Shown: piece after piece, positions 1 to 9,236 of the stretch
Layout of the letters: every line of letters begins with the position of its first letter
Position numbering within the stretch: the stretch's first letter is position 1
From: an uncultured Flavobacteriales bacterium
Lineage (GTDB): Bacteria; Bacteroidota; Bacteroidia; Flavobacteriales; Crocinitomicaceae
Assembly (NCBI GenBank): GCA_946479285.1
Contig: CAMLFH010000014.1
Span: 1 to 64,000 of the forward strand
Reading direction: 5' to 3'
Length of the DNA stretch: 64,000 nucleotides
Notes under the pieces: model-generated
What the model saw: only the letters and a program-made list of their open reading frames with translations
Database searches by the model: none
Told to the model about the DNA's origin: nothing
Translations under genes and position numbers: made by a program

Positions 1-561
1 GATAAAAAAAAATCCGGCAAACAATTCTTTGAGAATTTTGCCACAAAAGCATCTAAAGCTGTGGGAAGTCCTTACGCCTTTGTCAGTGCTCTTTCATTAG
101 TTATTGCATGGGCAGTGTGTGGACCATTCTTTGATTTCTCAGAAACCTGGCAACTCGTTATCAATACCGGGACAACGATTATTACCTTTTTAATGGTTTT
201 CCTCATTCAGAAATCTCAAAATAAAGATTCATTGGCCATTCAGCTTAAACTGAATGAATTGGTTGCATCCAATGACAAATCCAGTAATAGATTGGTAGAT
301 ATTGAAAGCATGACAGAAGATGAAATGATCATCGTTCAGAAATACTATCAAAAGCTGAGTGAATTATCGGATAAGCACGAGCCCGTTCAGACTTCTCATT
401 CGCTTGCTGAGGCAACGGAAGATCACGAGGAGAAATATGCGGATGTTCCCAAAAAGCCGGCAGCACCTAAAAAAGCCCCGGTAAAGAAAACTCCTCCCAA
501 TAAGACTGTTGCTAAAAAAGCAGCCCCGAAGAAAACTTCAACAGCTGCTAAAAAAGGCTAA
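1..561 (+). CDS. Low-affinity iron permease family protein, 5' end outside window
   Basis: The frame is open to the left edge of the window, so the true start lies upstream. The visible part has two hydrophobic segments, the first beginning at GSPYAFVSALSLVIAW and the second at WQLVINTGTTIITFLMVF, joined by a short PFFDFSETW loop. This is the layout of the small low-affinity iron permease family. A charged cytoplasmic region with IQLKLNELV follows. The last 40 or so residues are a Lys/Ala/Pro-rich tail (PKKPAAPKKAPVKK and similar) that resembles histone H1 tails and is probably disordered. Iron transport is a family-level name only; no substrate evidence is visible here. The GTG at 61 is not needed as a start. 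Confidence 0.75.
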   Translation, partial: DKKKSGKQFFENFATKASKAVGSPYAFVSALSLVIAWAVCGPFFDFSETWQLVINTGTTIITFLMVFLIQKSQNKDSLAIQLKLNELVASNDKSSNRLVDIESMTEDEMIIVQKYYQKLSELSDKHEPVQTSHSLAEATEDHEEKYADVPKKPAAPKKAPVKKTPPNKTVAKKAAPKKTSTAAKKG

Positions 562-621
562 TTCACCTTTGAATTGTTTATAAGTGAGGGTCAAAACAGC
601 AATCTTTCCCAACTTTCGACT

Positions 622-629
622 TACATTTG
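622..629 (+). promoter_or_regulatory. Bacteroidota -7 promoter element (TACATTTG)
   Basis: TACATTTG matches the TAnnTTTG -7 consensus of Bacteroidota. It ends 8 nt before the ATG at 638, so the transcript would start at or very near the start codon. No clear TTG -33 element is seen. Confidence 0.55.
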
Positions 630-637
630 CAGCAACT

Positions 638-1813
638 ATGATAAAAGTAGAAATGAAACATTGGATCACGATTTGCGCTTGTTCTGTACTGTTGTTGCAG
701 GCTTGCGGGCAAAATAGCGAAGCAGCAAAAACAGAACCTCGAAAAGAAGAGCGGAAAGTTCCTCAGCTCCCGGAAATCAAACACACTTATAAACTGGCAG
801 ATTATTTATCCGAAAACAAAGATTTGGATAAAGATGTGGAAGAGTTGTTTAAAACACTGGATGACACGGCCATCGTTGCTCAATTGATCATGCCGGCAGT
901 TGGAAGATTGGGAAATACTCCAAATTCCATCAAATCTTTGATTGACAGACGAACAATTGGAGGTGTATTGATGTTGAACGGAACCAAAACCGAATTCACT
1001 TCCTGGATCAACGAATTCAATGAATTGAACGAAAAAAACGGAAATCCGGGATTCCTTTACAGTGCAGACGCTGAACCAAGTTTATTCAACCGCAAGATTT
1101 CCGGTTCTTCAACAGTGAAGAAGGCCAACGAAATTACATCCCTGGCAGAAGTAAACCAATGTGCTGATACAATCGCAGCTACTTTGAAAGCCATCGGAAT
1201 CAATTATAATTTTGCACCGGTTGTAGATTTGGCGAAAAACGGAACAGTTGGTTACCGCGGATTTGCGAAGGTTGAAGCAAACAATGTTCCGTGGTCGAAT
1301 GCTTTTATTTTACGCATGCAGGAACAGGGAATTATTGCAACAGCAAAACATTTCCCGGGTCACGGATTAGTTTCCGGAGATACGCATAAGTCGCTTCAGG
1401 CTATTGACGGTGAATTGAAAGAAGTAAAAACATATCCGGGATTGATCGAAAAAGGTATTCTAAGTATTATGATCGGTCACCTGGCAGTTGTCAATAACCC
1501 GAAATACAATACAAACGGACTTCCGGCAACTTGTTCGAAAGTCATTATTACAGACTTATTGCGCAAAGAGCTTGGATTTAAAGGCTTGGTAGTAACAGAC
1601 GCTATGAATATGGGCGGAGTAACTGCTGTGAAAGGAAACAGTGTAAAAGCAATCGAAGCAGGAGTTGACATTTTGTTAATGCCTTTGGATTGCATGAAAT
1701 CTCATGGAGAAATTCTTGCAAAATATCGTTCGGACGCTGCTTTTAAAGCAATTGTAGATGCGGCTGCAAAACGCGTGCTTCGTATGAAATTGTGTGCAGG
1801 AGCTATTAAATAA
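638..1813 (+). CDS. Glycoside hydrolase family 3 lipoprotein (NagZ-like beta-N-acetylhexosaminidase)
   Basis: Family 3 glycosidase. The KHFPGHG motif of the NagZ/beta-N-acetylglucosaminidase group is clear (TAKHFPGHGLVSGDTHKS), and the Asp of VTDAMNMGG matches the usual nucleophile position. The N-terminus has a lipoprotein signal with the lipobox LLLQAC, so the enzyme should be anchored in the periplasm or outer membrane. A role in cleaving muropeptide or chitooligosaccharide GlcNAc is inferred from the family. Three starts are possible: GTG 584, ATG 638 and ATG 653. I prefer 638 or 653 because only these put the basic and hydrophobic signal at the N-terminus, and because a -7 element lies just before 638. 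There is no C-terminal GH3 domain, as is usual for the short NagZ type. Confidence 0.85.
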   Translation: MIKVEMKHWITICACSVLLLQACGQNSEAAKTEPRKEERKVPQLPEIKHTYKLADYLSENKDLDKDVEELFKTLDDTAIVAQLIMPAVGRLGNTPNSIKSLIDRRTIGGVLMLNGTKTEFTSWINEFNELNEKNGNPGFLYSADAEPSLFNRKISGSSTVKKANEITSLAEVNQCADTIAATLKAIGINYNFAPVVDLAKNGTVGYRGFAKVEANNVPWSNAFILRMQEQGIIATAKHFPGHGLVSGDTHKSLQAIDGELKEVKTYPGLIEKGILSIMIGHLAVVNNPKYNTNGLPATCSKVIITDLLRKELGFKGLVVTDAMNMGGVTAVKGNSVKAIEAGVDILLMPLDCMKSHGEILAKYRSDAAFKAIVDAAAKRVLRMKLCAGAIK

Positions 1814-1864
1814 GACTTTTTATATGGAAATCCACTAAAATTTCATCTTACTAAAAACAGTTTT

Positions 1865-2188
1865 ATGAAGTTTTTATTGGTCCCATTTCTATTGGTTAGT
1901 TTACTTAGCTTTTCACAGAAAAGAAAAGTTTCAAAAGAATATGATTTTAAGTACCAAATTGGTCCTGAATTCATTGACTCGATTTGTACAAAAACATTTA
2001 AGGACTCATTGGAATATTCCGGTGAGTCTTTTTTTGATCCCGAATCCCCGTATTTTGTAATTTGGTCGAAAGAGCAATTAAATGATGAGCGTTTGCAGGA
2101 AATTCTCTGGTGCATGTATTACAATCGAAGGAAATCTGAATACAGAACAACAAATTGTGGTGATTTCCTCATGTATATGCCTATTTAA
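1865..2188 (+). CDS. Hypothetical secreted protein
   Basis: A 107-residue protein with a typical Bacteroidota signal peptide (MKFLLVPFLLVSLLSFSQ, cleavage near SFSQ-K). The mature part is about 90 residues with three Cys and no motif I recognise. It stands alone on the plus strand, 51 bp after the GH3 gene, with no obvious promoter. Function unknown. Confidence 0.55.
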   Translation: MKFLLVPFLLVSLLSFSQKRKVSKEYDFKYQIGPEFIDSICTKTFKDSLEYSGESFFDPESPYFVIWSKEQLNDERLQEILWCMYYNRRKSEYRTTNCGDFLMYMPI

Positions 2189-2280
2189 TTTCATACAATT
2201 TCGTGGATTCATAAACAATTTGCTTCCCCGATCAAAAATTGGCACTACTTTTAGGGCGCTACTGGAAAAATTGAAAACTT

Positions 2281-2844
2281 ATGAAAGCTCTTATTACACT
2301 ACTTGCAGTTACATGCTGTCAGTTTATACATGGACAGATCATGCATCAAACCGTTCGTGAGGACAAAACGCACGAGTACTGGTTTTCGTTGGACCAATAT
2401 CAGAAACCCTTAAATTATGCTATCGAAATTGCTCATTTGGGTGGAAATATCAATAAACTAAACGGTAAGATCAACGGAAACAAAAAAACCGGGCACATCA
2501 AGATCTCTGATGCGAAAGGAAAAGTACTTTTTGAAAAAGACCTGGCTGCAGATCTTACTTTTGAATTCGCTACCGACCAAAAAGATATCTTGGTTGAGTT
2601 TTCAGTGGAAGGATTCGTGACCTATTCGAAAAAAGTAAGTGCGGAAACGCTTTCGGTACTGGTTTTGAAATTACAACCGGAGTCACAGGATGAAATGTAC
2701 CAGATCAATTCCAAAAACCAATTATCCGAAACAGAATTGGATACCCTGATGCAATGCGTCAATAATTGCGTTCAATACAATGTGAACAAGGACGTAACTA
2801 CCTGCGGTAAAAAAGGCGAATACACCATCAGCATTCAACTTTAA
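2281..2844 (+). CDS. Hypothetical secreted protein
   Basis: A 187-residue protein with a signal peptide (MKALITLLAVTCCQFIHGQ). The mature region alternates beta-like stretches with polar turns, for example KINGNKKTGHIKISDAKGKVLFEKDL and ILVEFSVEGFVTYSKKV, which suggests a beta-sandwich. Near the C-terminus four Cys lie in MQCVNNCVQYN and TTCGKKG plus flanking sequence. I do not recognise a family. It ends 68 bp before rluF, which appears to have its own promoter. Confidence 0.6.
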   Translation: MKALITLLAVTCCQFIHGQIMHQTVREDKTHEYWFSLDQYQKPLNYAIEIAHLGGNINKLNGKINGNKKTGHIKISDAKGKVLFEKDLAADLTFEFATDQKDILVEFSVEGFVTYSKKVSAETLSVLVLKLQPESQDEMYQINSKNQLSETELDTLMQCVNNCVQYNVNKDVTTCGKKGEYTISIQL

Positions 2845-2859
2845 GAGGAATTCATCCTT

Positions 2860-2886
2860 TTGATCGGATAGAATGAATTAACTTCG
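2860..2886 (+). promoter_or_regulatory. Putative promoter of rluF (TTG-N16-TAACTTCG)
   Basis: TTG at 2860-2862 and TAACTTCG at 2879-2886 resemble the Bacteroidota -33/-7 pair; the -7 element differs from TAnnTTTG at one base. The predicted start is about 20 nt before the rluF ATG. Confidence 0.4.
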
Positions 2887-2912
2887 CATTCAATTCCGTT
2901 TTCAAGAAAGTC

Positions 2913-3803
2913 ATGCACGAATCGATCCGGTTAAACAAGTTTATCAGCGACAGCGGCTACTGTTCGCGCAGAGAAGCCGATAAGTACATTGAACAAGGTT
3001 CTGTATTCATCAACGGAATTCGTGCAAAGATTGGAACGCAGGTTGGCCCAAGAGATACCGTTGTTGTAAATGGACATACCGTGCAGCGAAAAGTACAGGA
3101 AGATGAATTATACATTGCCCTGAATAAGCCGAAAGGGATTACTTCCACCACGGAAAAAGGAGTGGAAGACAATATTGTGGATTACATTGGTCATCCAAGA
3201 CGCATTTTCCCCATTGGCAGATTGGACAAAGACTCACAAGGTTTGATTTTCCTGACAACTAACGGAGACATTGTAAACAAAATCCTGCGCGCCGGAAATC
3301 AGCATCAAAAAGAATACATTGTTACTGTAGACAAACCTTTTACAAGTGATTTTGTAGAAAAAATGGCTGCAGGAGTTCCTATATTGGGAGTTGTCACCAA
3401 AAAATGCGTTATTGAGCAGCTTTCATCAAACGTTTTCAAGATCATTTTGGTACAGGGACTGAATCGTCAGATCCGCCGCATGTGTGAATATTTTGGCTAC
3501 AATGTGACCAAACTGGAGCGCACACGCATCATGAATATCGAATTGAAAGGAATTCCTTTGGGTGAATGGCGCGAGCTTTCCGACTCGGAAATGAAAATCA
3601 TGAACGATTTGCTGAAAGATTCAAGCGGTGAAGCTGAACCGGCAAACAAACCAAATCCTGCTAAGAAGAAACCACCTGTTCAACAAAAGAAAATCGGATC
3701 GGATAAACGTTCATTTGGAAACAAACCTGGAGGAAACAGCAAAAACGGTGGAAAATCCGGAAATTTCAACCGAAAAAAATCAACACCAAGAGGAAGAAAG
3801 TAA
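2913..3803 (+). CDS. rluF: 23S rRNA pseudouridine synthase, RluF type
   Basis: Pseudouridine synthase of the RsuA/RluB/RluF family, expected to modify U2604 of 23S rRNA. Residues 1-60 form an S4 RNA-binding domain ([21 protein letters not shown]). The catalytic motif [10 protein letters not shown] contains Asp105. The later motif [14 protein letters not shown] is characteristic of this family. Beyond about residue 237 there is a low-complexity, strongly basic Lys/Gly/Asn/Pro tail ([14 protein letters not shown] and [10 protein letters not shown]), probably an extra RNA-contacting extension. The enzyme core is intact. It is single-gene, with a likely terminator and a palindrome downstream. Confidence 0.9.
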   Translation: MHESIRLNKFISDSGYCSRREADKYIEQGSVFINGIRAKIGTQVGPRDTVVVNGHTVQRKVQEDELYIALNKPKGITSTTEKGVEDNIVDYIGHPRRIFPIGRLDKDSQGLIFLTTNGDIVNKILRAGNQHQKEYIVTVDKPFTSDFVEKMAAGVPILGVVTKKCVIEQLSSNVFKIILVQGLNRQIRRMCEYFGYNVTKLERTRIMNIELKGIPLGEWRELSDSEMKIMNDLLKDSSGEAEPANKPNPAKKKPPVQQKKIGSDKRSFGNKPGGNSKNGGKSGNFNRKKSTPRGRK

Positions 3804-3863
3804 TTCATTGTCTGAGAAATCGAATCGAAATTTGCAGCGGCGATTCAGGTTTGTTAAAACTAG

Positions 3864-3881
3864 TTCCGATAGCTATCGGAA
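3864..3881. repeat. Perfect 18-bp palindrome TTCCGATAGCTATCGGAA
   Basis: A perfect inverted repeat. The same 14-bp core, CCGATAGCTATCGG, recurs at 58299-58312. Both copies lie near gene 3' ends. Confidence 0.8.
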
Positions 3882-3907
3882 TCTAGAATACTATCAAGAT
3901 TAAAAAA

Positions 3908-3935
3908 CGGGACAATCTTCCGAAAGCCCCGTCCC
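3908..3935. terminator. Possible terminator between convergent rluF and M61 genes
   Basis: GGGAC and GTCCC arms with A-rich sequence on the left and T-rich on the right. The stem is short and the loop long, so this is a weak call. Its position between convergent genes supports it. Confidence 0.4.
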
Positions 3936-3952
3936 TATTTATTTTTATCGAA

Positions 3953-5734
3953 TCAGTTCGTTGCTCTCAACCAATAATCCAATTTATTCTTAGACGTTCC
4001 GTTTGGTTCCAATTTGAATGAGGGCCTTTCGTAAAGTGACATCTGAAGTGTTAATTCCAATAAAACTTCGTCTCTCGCAACCAGGATCTTGCAAGTTTCG
4101 CCTTCTCCCAACCCACCGATGTAACTTTCAATAGCGCTGTTATCCACTCGCATGCCGTCGACTCCAATAATTTCATCATTCACACTCAATCCGGCCATTT
4201 CAGCAGCACTTCCGGCGCGAACACCCTTCACGATACAGCTTCCACCTTCCTGTGATAAAGATGCTCCGAAAGAAGTCACTGATTTCCCGGTATAGGTTAC
4301 ATCCATTCCAATCTTTCCAAACACTTCTTTGTAATTCGGGATTTCCGTTCCGTTTACGAACTTGTCAAAGAAATAATCCATATCCTGCCCTAAGAATTTC
4401 TCCAAAGCATCCTGGAATTCGATTTCGGTAAATCCGCGGTTCTTCTTGATGTAAAATTCTTCGTACAAATACTGCATGAAATGATCCAGGCATTTTGTTC
4501 CGTTGAATTTATCAATGATCACTGCATCCAGGTAAGCTCCTAAAATTGCTCCTCTGGAATAATACGTCATCGTGGTATTTGCACTGTTCTCATTCGGACG
4601 GTAACCTTTAATCCACGCATCATAGCTGGAATGTGCAACCGGCTGAACACGCGAACCAACAGAACCTTCCACGTAATTCAAAGTCCCCTGCAATTTTCGG
4701 ATGTATTCGTCTTTGGTATAATATCCGGCTCTTACCAACAGTAATTCATCGTAATACGAGGTAAATCCTTCCATCACCCAAAGCAAAGAAGTATAATTTT
4801 CTTCATCGTAGTTGAATGGCCCTAACTGAATTGGTCGAATGCGTTTTACATTCCACAGGTGAAAATATTCATGCGCTACTAACGATAAAAAGTCTTTGTA
4901 AGAATTTCCGTAAGTCCAGCGATTTACGCTCAATACACACGAGTTTGCATGTTCCAAACCACCTTGTCCGTTCACTACATTGTGAATGATGAAGGTATAA
5001 TTGGTATTCGGGTTTTTACCGGCAAAAACTTCGTTCTCCGACTTGACAATGCGTGCCATGTCTACTTTCAATTCATCAATATCGAAATTCCCTGAACCGA
5101 AAACGGCTACTTTGTGCTTCGTATCGGCTACCGTGAAATCAAATACCTGCTGATTTCCAATTTCAAAAGGGGAATCCACCAATACATCGTAGTTCGGGAA
5201 TTGGAATGTTTCTGATTTTTCTCCGGAAGTTTGTTCGGAAATTTTCTCCAATGGAGTTGTAATAACTTTGAAATCGGAATGCGGATAAACTGTTACTTTA
5301 CCTCCTTTATCTTTGTGACCATCCAGGTAACAGAAAACACCTGAACTGGAAACAAAACCGTGAGTCAGGTCTAAAAAACTCGTTCTAACAGACAATTCGA
5401 AGGCATATACTTCGTATTGAACAAGCACTTTTTTAGCTTTTCCGGTAGTTACTTTCCAGGCATTTTTGGATGTTTTTCCAACTTTTAAAGCACCGCCTTT
5501 CTCATCAAAAGCACGAACCAGGTTGACATTTTTCGAAAATTCCCTTACCAAATAGGAACCCGGAGCCCAAACGGGCATTTTAACTGTCAGATCACCTGCC
5601 TTGAATTCAGAAATTTCCATTTCCACTTCAAAATAGTGGTTCTGAGGCTTTGTCATTCGCAGCGAGTATTGGATTTTTTGTGCGCTGATCATTCCTGTAA
5701 ATGCGAGTGATAGTAAAAGTAATGCTGATCTCAT
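3953..5734 (-). CDS. M61 family metallopeptidase with PDZ domain
   Basis: Secreted zinc peptidase of the M61 (glycyl aminopeptidase) family, 593 residues. It has a signal peptide (MRSALLLLSLAFTGMISAQ), an N-terminal beta-sandwich region (about 20-200), and a catalytic domain with the zinc motif HEYFH at about residues 288-292. MEGFTSYYDE about 30 residues later supplies the third ligand Glu. A PDZ domain follows at about 480-560 (GVRAGSAAEMAGLSVNDEIIGVDG). All key residues are present. It probably trims peptides in the periplasm; the substrate cannot be told from sequence. The gene stands alone and is convergent with rluF. Confidence 0.9.
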   Translation of the reverse strand: MRSALLLLSLAFTGMISAQKIQYSLRMTKPQNHYFEVEMEISEFKAGDLTVKMPVWAPGSYLVREFSKNVNLVRAFDEKGGALKVGKTSKNAWKVTTGKAKKVLVQYEVYAFELSVRTSFLDLTHGFVSSSGVFCYLDGHKDKGGKVTVYPHSDFKVITTPLEKISEQTSGEKSETFQFPNYDVLVDSPFEIGNQQVFDFTVADTKHKVAVFGSGNFDIDELKVDMARIVKSENEVFAGKNPNTNYTFIIHNVVNGQGGLEHANSCVLSVNRWTYGNSYKDFLSLVAHEYFHLWNVKRIRPIQLGPFNYDEENYTSLLWVMEGFTSYYDELLLVRAGYYTKDEYIRKLQGTLNYVEGSVGSRVQPVAHSSYDAWIKGYRPNENSANTTMTYYSRGAILGAYLDAVIIDKFNGTKCLDHFMQYLYEEFYIKKNRGFTEIEFQDALEKFLGQDMDYFFDKFVNGTEIPNYKEVFGKIGMDVTYTGKSVTSFGASLSQEGGSCIVKGVRAGSAAEMAGLSVNDEIIGVDGMRVDNSAIESYIGGLGEGETCKILVARDEVLLELTLQMSLYERPSFKLEPNGTSKNKLDYWLRATN

Positions 5735-5858
5735 TGCTCTGTTTTAATTTATCCAAATATACTTCTTTCAAAAGAAATTCATCATTTTCTAATCCTTGTT
5801 AACAGCAATTTGACATGGGTTTTACATTGTAGCAAAACGAAGACCTGAATTTTGCACC

Positions 5859-7739
5859 ATGAAAAAATCGTTGGTGGTAGTCCTTGGTGGATTTGGCTTG
5901 GTGTTGTTGATTTTCGCTTCTATGTCTTGGTATTTTAATCAGAAAATGCATGAAAAACAGGCTTTACTTGTAAAACTGGATAATTTATCCACTCAGATAC
6001 AAGATCATAAAGATTGGATGGAGCACCTCACCAATCAGCGGCTTTGGTACGATTCCATTGCAAAAAACGAATTTGAATACCGGAGAAAGAACAGTTTTGC
6101 ACATGAATTGATCCACCAGGATTTGACAGAGGTCTTCGCTTCTGACAAGAAAGTAGAAAAGGAATTACTTATCACACTCAACGATATTCTGCTTACCGAA
6201 GACCGGATTTTAAATGATATTGCAAAAATCGGCTTCAAGGAATTTGGTTACATCGGAAAAATGCGCGAAGTGATTCACGAGGTCGAAGAAAAATTCCCCC
6301 AATTCGATGAACAAATACTGAGTCTACGTCGACATGAGAAAGATTACATCATGCGCAACGATGAGAACTACGCTCAATCTCTTCACCAGGAAATTGCAGA
6401 TTGGCAGGCCCAGGGAAATTGTCCGCCCGAATTGACCCAATACCTTCAATACTTTGATTCGGTACGAAGCCGGATCCAATTGCTTTTTGCTATTCCAAAT
6501 CGGAATCATTATTCAAGCTGGTCCTTGCGAATGTCGAGTATTCAGTCCAATCTACGCCAAATAAGGGGTGAATTTATCCGGGAATCCTACGCTTTATCCA
6601 ATGATTCACTAACGATGCAGTACATCATTTCAGGAATTGCTTTCCTGGCATTAATTTTTGGAAGCATTTATATTGTTCGCAACATTACAATCCAGGTAAG
6701 CCGATTACAACGTAGCATGAATGAATTTATTTCTTCCAATTACCAGGCATATGAAAGCATTTCTCACCAATTGCCGAAAAATGAAATCGGGCAGATCAGC
6801 ATCCAATTCCTTAAAATGGCCCGTAAGATCAAATGGGACGTGCATTTGCTGGAAGATCGGGTACTGAGAAGAACTACTGCTCTACATGAAAAGAATGTCC
6901 AATTGGAAAAGCAGCATTCCGAAATGATGGACAGTCTGCGATATGCCCAAAAACTGCAGGAATCACTATTGGTTTCAAGAAAGCAGCTCGCACAGCATTT
7001 TGAACACGCTTATGTTCATTACTCCCCGAAAAACCTGGTTGGCGGAGATTTTTACTGGATGAAAAACTTCCGGGAAAACGGAGTAGATAAAATTCTCTTC
7101 GCATTGGCAGATTGCACCGGACACGGAGTTCCGGGAGCATTGCTGAGTGTATTGGGAATGAACACCTTAGACGAATTGTTTGCTGATGGAATCCGAAAAC
7201 CGAATGAATTACTGGATTCGCTGCGCAAAACAATCCTGCGAAGAATCAGCTCGGAAGAAGAGCAGCGCATGGATGGAATGGACATAGCAATTTTCTGCCT
7301 GGATAAACGCAGCCGCGAATTGTCCTTCTCGGGTGCTCAAATGCCTTTGTGGATCGTTCGCAACTCGGAAGTCATTGAATTAAACGGCGAACGGGTACCA
7401 ATCGGATTTACCTATATGAATCATTTGGAATTCAAATCGCAGCAACTGGTTATGGAGGAAGATGACAAATTGGTATTTTTTACCGATGGAATGGTAGACC
7501 AGTTTGGTATGGAATCGAATAAAAAGTTTGGGAAAAAGCAGCTGCGCTACTTATTGGGACGTTCTTCGAATCAGAGTGGCAGCGTGATCTATAACAGGCT
7601 GATGAACCAATTTTCCTTCTGGAAAGGCGAAAAAGAACAAACGGATGATTGCACGTTTATGATTTTGGAACCTAAGTTTGTGAAGACGAGAAGTGTAAAA
7701 GTGGAACTCCCCGTTTCGAATGGAAAATTGGAGGTTTGA
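5859..7739 (+). CDS. Membrane-bound SpoIIE-type PP2C serine phosphatase
   Basis: A 626-residue sensor phosphatase. A first membrane helix lies at 5-25 and a second at 253-274, enclosing a helical periplasmic sensor region that contains RRHEKDYIMR, a motif typical of four-helix-bundle chemosensor domains. A HAMP-like and coiled-coil linker follows (about 275-370). The C-terminal SpoIIE/PPM domain has metal-binding Asp residues in GGDFYW (Asp397), ADCTGHG (Asp418), FTDGM (about 543) and the final TDDCTF. It should dephosphorylate an anti-anti-sigma-type or other Ser/Thr target in partner-switching signalling, but no partner gene is adjacent. GAATTTTG, a near-match to the -7 element, ends 4 nt before the ATG. 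Confidence 0.88.
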   Translation: MKKSLVVVLGGFGLVLLIFASMSWYFNQKMHEKQALLVKLDNLSTQIQDHKDWMEHLTNQRLWYDSIAKNEFEYRRKNSFAHELIHQDLTEVFASDKKVEKELLITLNDILLTEDRILNDIAKIGFKEFGYIGKMREVIHEVEEKFPQFDEQILSLRRHEKDYIMRNDENYAQSLHQEIADWQAQGNCPPELTQYLQYFDSVRSRIQLLFAIPNRNHYSSWSLRMSSIQSNLRQIRGEFIRESYALSNDSLTMQYIISGIAFLALIFGSIYIVRNITIQVSRLQRSMNEFISSNYQAYESISHQLPKNEIGQISIQFLKMARKIKWDVHLLEDRVLRRTTALHEKNVQLEKQHSEMMDSLRYAQKLQESLLVSRKQLAQHFEHAYVHYSPKNLVGGDFYWMKNFRENGVDKILFALADCTGHGVPGALLSVLGMNTLDELFADGIRKPNELLDSLRKTILRRISSEEEQRMDGMDIAIFCLDKRSRELSFSGAQMPLWIVRNSEVIELNGERVPIGFTYMNHLEFKSQQLVMEEDDKLVFFTDGMVDQFGMESNKKFGKKQLRYLLGRSSNQSGSVIYNRLMNQFSFWKGEKEQTDDCTFMILEPKFVKTRSVKVELPVSNGKLEV

Positions 7740-7917
7740 AAGAGATTTTTTTATCAAACTACTTAATTCGTTTAAAAATAATAAATATTTAAAAAACAGA
7801 CACTTAACTCCAAATCTGTTCACAAATTTATAAACAAGTAAATTCATGAATTTGAAAATTTCTCAAGTATTGAATTTTCGAATTAGAAGTTTCAAGAACT
7901 GAATTAGAGGAATGAAT

Positions 7918-8607
7918 TTAACAATTAACTGCAAGTTTTGAATCAAAATGAAACGAAAATGCCTTGGTATCAATAGGATTCTCAAACAAATCCGGATAAT
8001 AAGCTTTCATTTCCGAATGCATTAACTCAAACGGAATATCTGTAAACTCTCCATAAAAATGCAGGTATTCCATAAATTGATGATCTGCTACATAAGCCTG
8101 AAAAAGCGAATCTTCGCTTCCATCCCACTTCAGTAATGGAACTCCGCTCAATTTACAGATCCTCGGATCAAAAGCAGGCGTACATTTACTCCATTTTCCA
8201 TCGATGTAAACTTCTACATAACCGTGAAAAACAATTTCATCGCGTTTGAGGTAAAACTTCAACTTCTCTACACCAATGTGATTCTTCACGATTCCAAAAC
8301 CCAGTCTTGCAGGAAAACCAAAAGCACGAAAACAGGCACATGCCAACAATGCTTTTTCAACGCACCACGCCCGCTTCTTTGACACAATTACACTGGCTTT
8401 CAGGAATTCCGGACGTAAATCCAGGTGATATGGATCGTATAAAAAGGAATCACGCACGGTTTCGTAAATTGAAATTGCCTGTTTAACCCGATCAGGATGA
8501 ACCGGAATGGTTTGGATAAATTGCTTCACTTCCATATTGGAATAATCCATTTGTGGGGTTTCTTCCAGGAATTCGGGCCATTTTAACGCATCATTTTGTT
8601 CATTCAT
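7918..8607 (-). CDS. Transglutaminase-like domain protein
   Basis: A 229-residue cytoplasmic-looking protein with a transglutaminase-like (papain-fold) catalytic triad: Cys82 in KKRAWCVEKA, His128 in VFHGYVEVY and Asp147 in TPAFDPR. The family includes peptidases and amidases; the substrate here is unknown. There is no signal peptide. It is divergent from a membrane protein gene, with only 26 bp between the two start codons. The near -7 element TAATTTCG ends 4 nt before the ATG. Confidence 0.82.
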   Translation of the reverse strand: MNEQNDALKWPEFLEETPQMDYSNMEVKQFIQTIPVHPDRVKQAISIYETVRDSFLYDPYHLDLRPEFLKASVIVSKKRAWCVEKALLACACFRAFGFPARLGFGIVKNHIGVEKLKFYLKRDEIVFHGYVEVYIDGKWSKCTPAFDPRICKLSGVPLLKWDGSEDSLFQAYVADHQFMEYLHFYGEFTDIPFELMHSEMKAYYPDLFENPIDTKAFSFHFDSKLAVNC

Positions 8608-8611
8608 ACTA

Positions 8612-8629
8612 CGAAATTAACTAAATTCG
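8612..8629. promoter_or_regulatory. Back-to-back -7 elements for two divergent genes
   Basis: On the minus strand TAATTTCG (8619-8612) ends 4 nt before the ATG at 8607. On the plus strand TAAATTCG (8622-8629) ends 4 nt before the GTG at 8634. Both match TAnnTTTG except for one T-to-C change, and they are 2 bp apart. Confidence 0.5.
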
Positions 8630-8633
8630 TTGA

Positions 8634-9236
8634 GTGACGGATTCAGATAAAAAACATTCATTTCGCGAGGAATTTGAGGCGCATCTTGAAAGCCCGATTC
8701 CTATATTGGCTCGCTTACGGAATTTGATTTTCGGCAAAGAATCTCCCGACCGGTACACACAGATCAGTTTTTACCTGGGCTTGCTGATTTGGACGATTTT
8801 CCTGGTTTGGATTATACTTGGCCACATGGTTCTCACCAATACCGAATGGATTGAGCAGGAAAAAGGTTTGGATGTGCATTCATTGATCGAACAGCGCGGA
8901 GAAGCGTTAGGTTTTAAAGGATCTGATTTTCAAAACAATCTGATTACGTTCTATAACATTGCCCTTTTTGCCTGGTCCGGATTATTCGTTGGACTTGTAT
9001 TGCAATGGCGGAAAAATAGCTGGTTCATTTACTTTATTTGGGCTTCGGGAGGAATCTATTTACTGGCAATGTGGTTCTTGATGGGCTTTTCTTACTGGTA
9101 CCACGATACCACTACTTTTGACAAAATTGCATTTTTCCTTCTGATCGGACATTCGAGTCTCCATTACTACTTCCTAAATCGGGAAATGCGCGGTGAAAAA
9201 ACCAATTTCTTTGGAATTGATGAAGGTTTTGATTAA
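8634..9236 (+). CDS. Hypothetical four-helix integral membrane protein
   Basis: A 200-residue protein that starts at GTG. No upstream ATG is available, and a -7 element lies 4 nt before the GTG. After a polar N-terminus of about 45 residues there are four hydrophobic segments, beginning at SFYLGLLIWTIFLVWII, ITFYNIALFAWSGLFVG, FIYFIWASGGIYLLAMWF and IAFFLLIGHSSLHYYF. The pattern resembles a 2TM-domain/DUF-type membrane protein, but I do not recognise a named family. Its stop abuts the aroK stop on the other strand. Confidence 0.65.
   Translation: MTDSDKKHSFREEFEAHLESPIPILARLRNLIFGKESPDRYTQISFYLGLLIWTIFLVWIILGHMVLTNTEWIEQEKGLDVHSLIEQRGEALGFKGSDFQNNLITFYNIALFAWSGLFVGLVLQWRKNSWFIYFIWASGGIYLLAMWFLMGFSYWYHDTTTFDKIAFFLLIGHSSLHYYFLNREMRGEKTNFFGIDEGFD

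Noticed and set aside
1843..2115. 90-codon frame opposite to the secreted protein at 1865
   Set aside because: Overlaps a plus-strand gene with a clear signal peptide; no features of its own.
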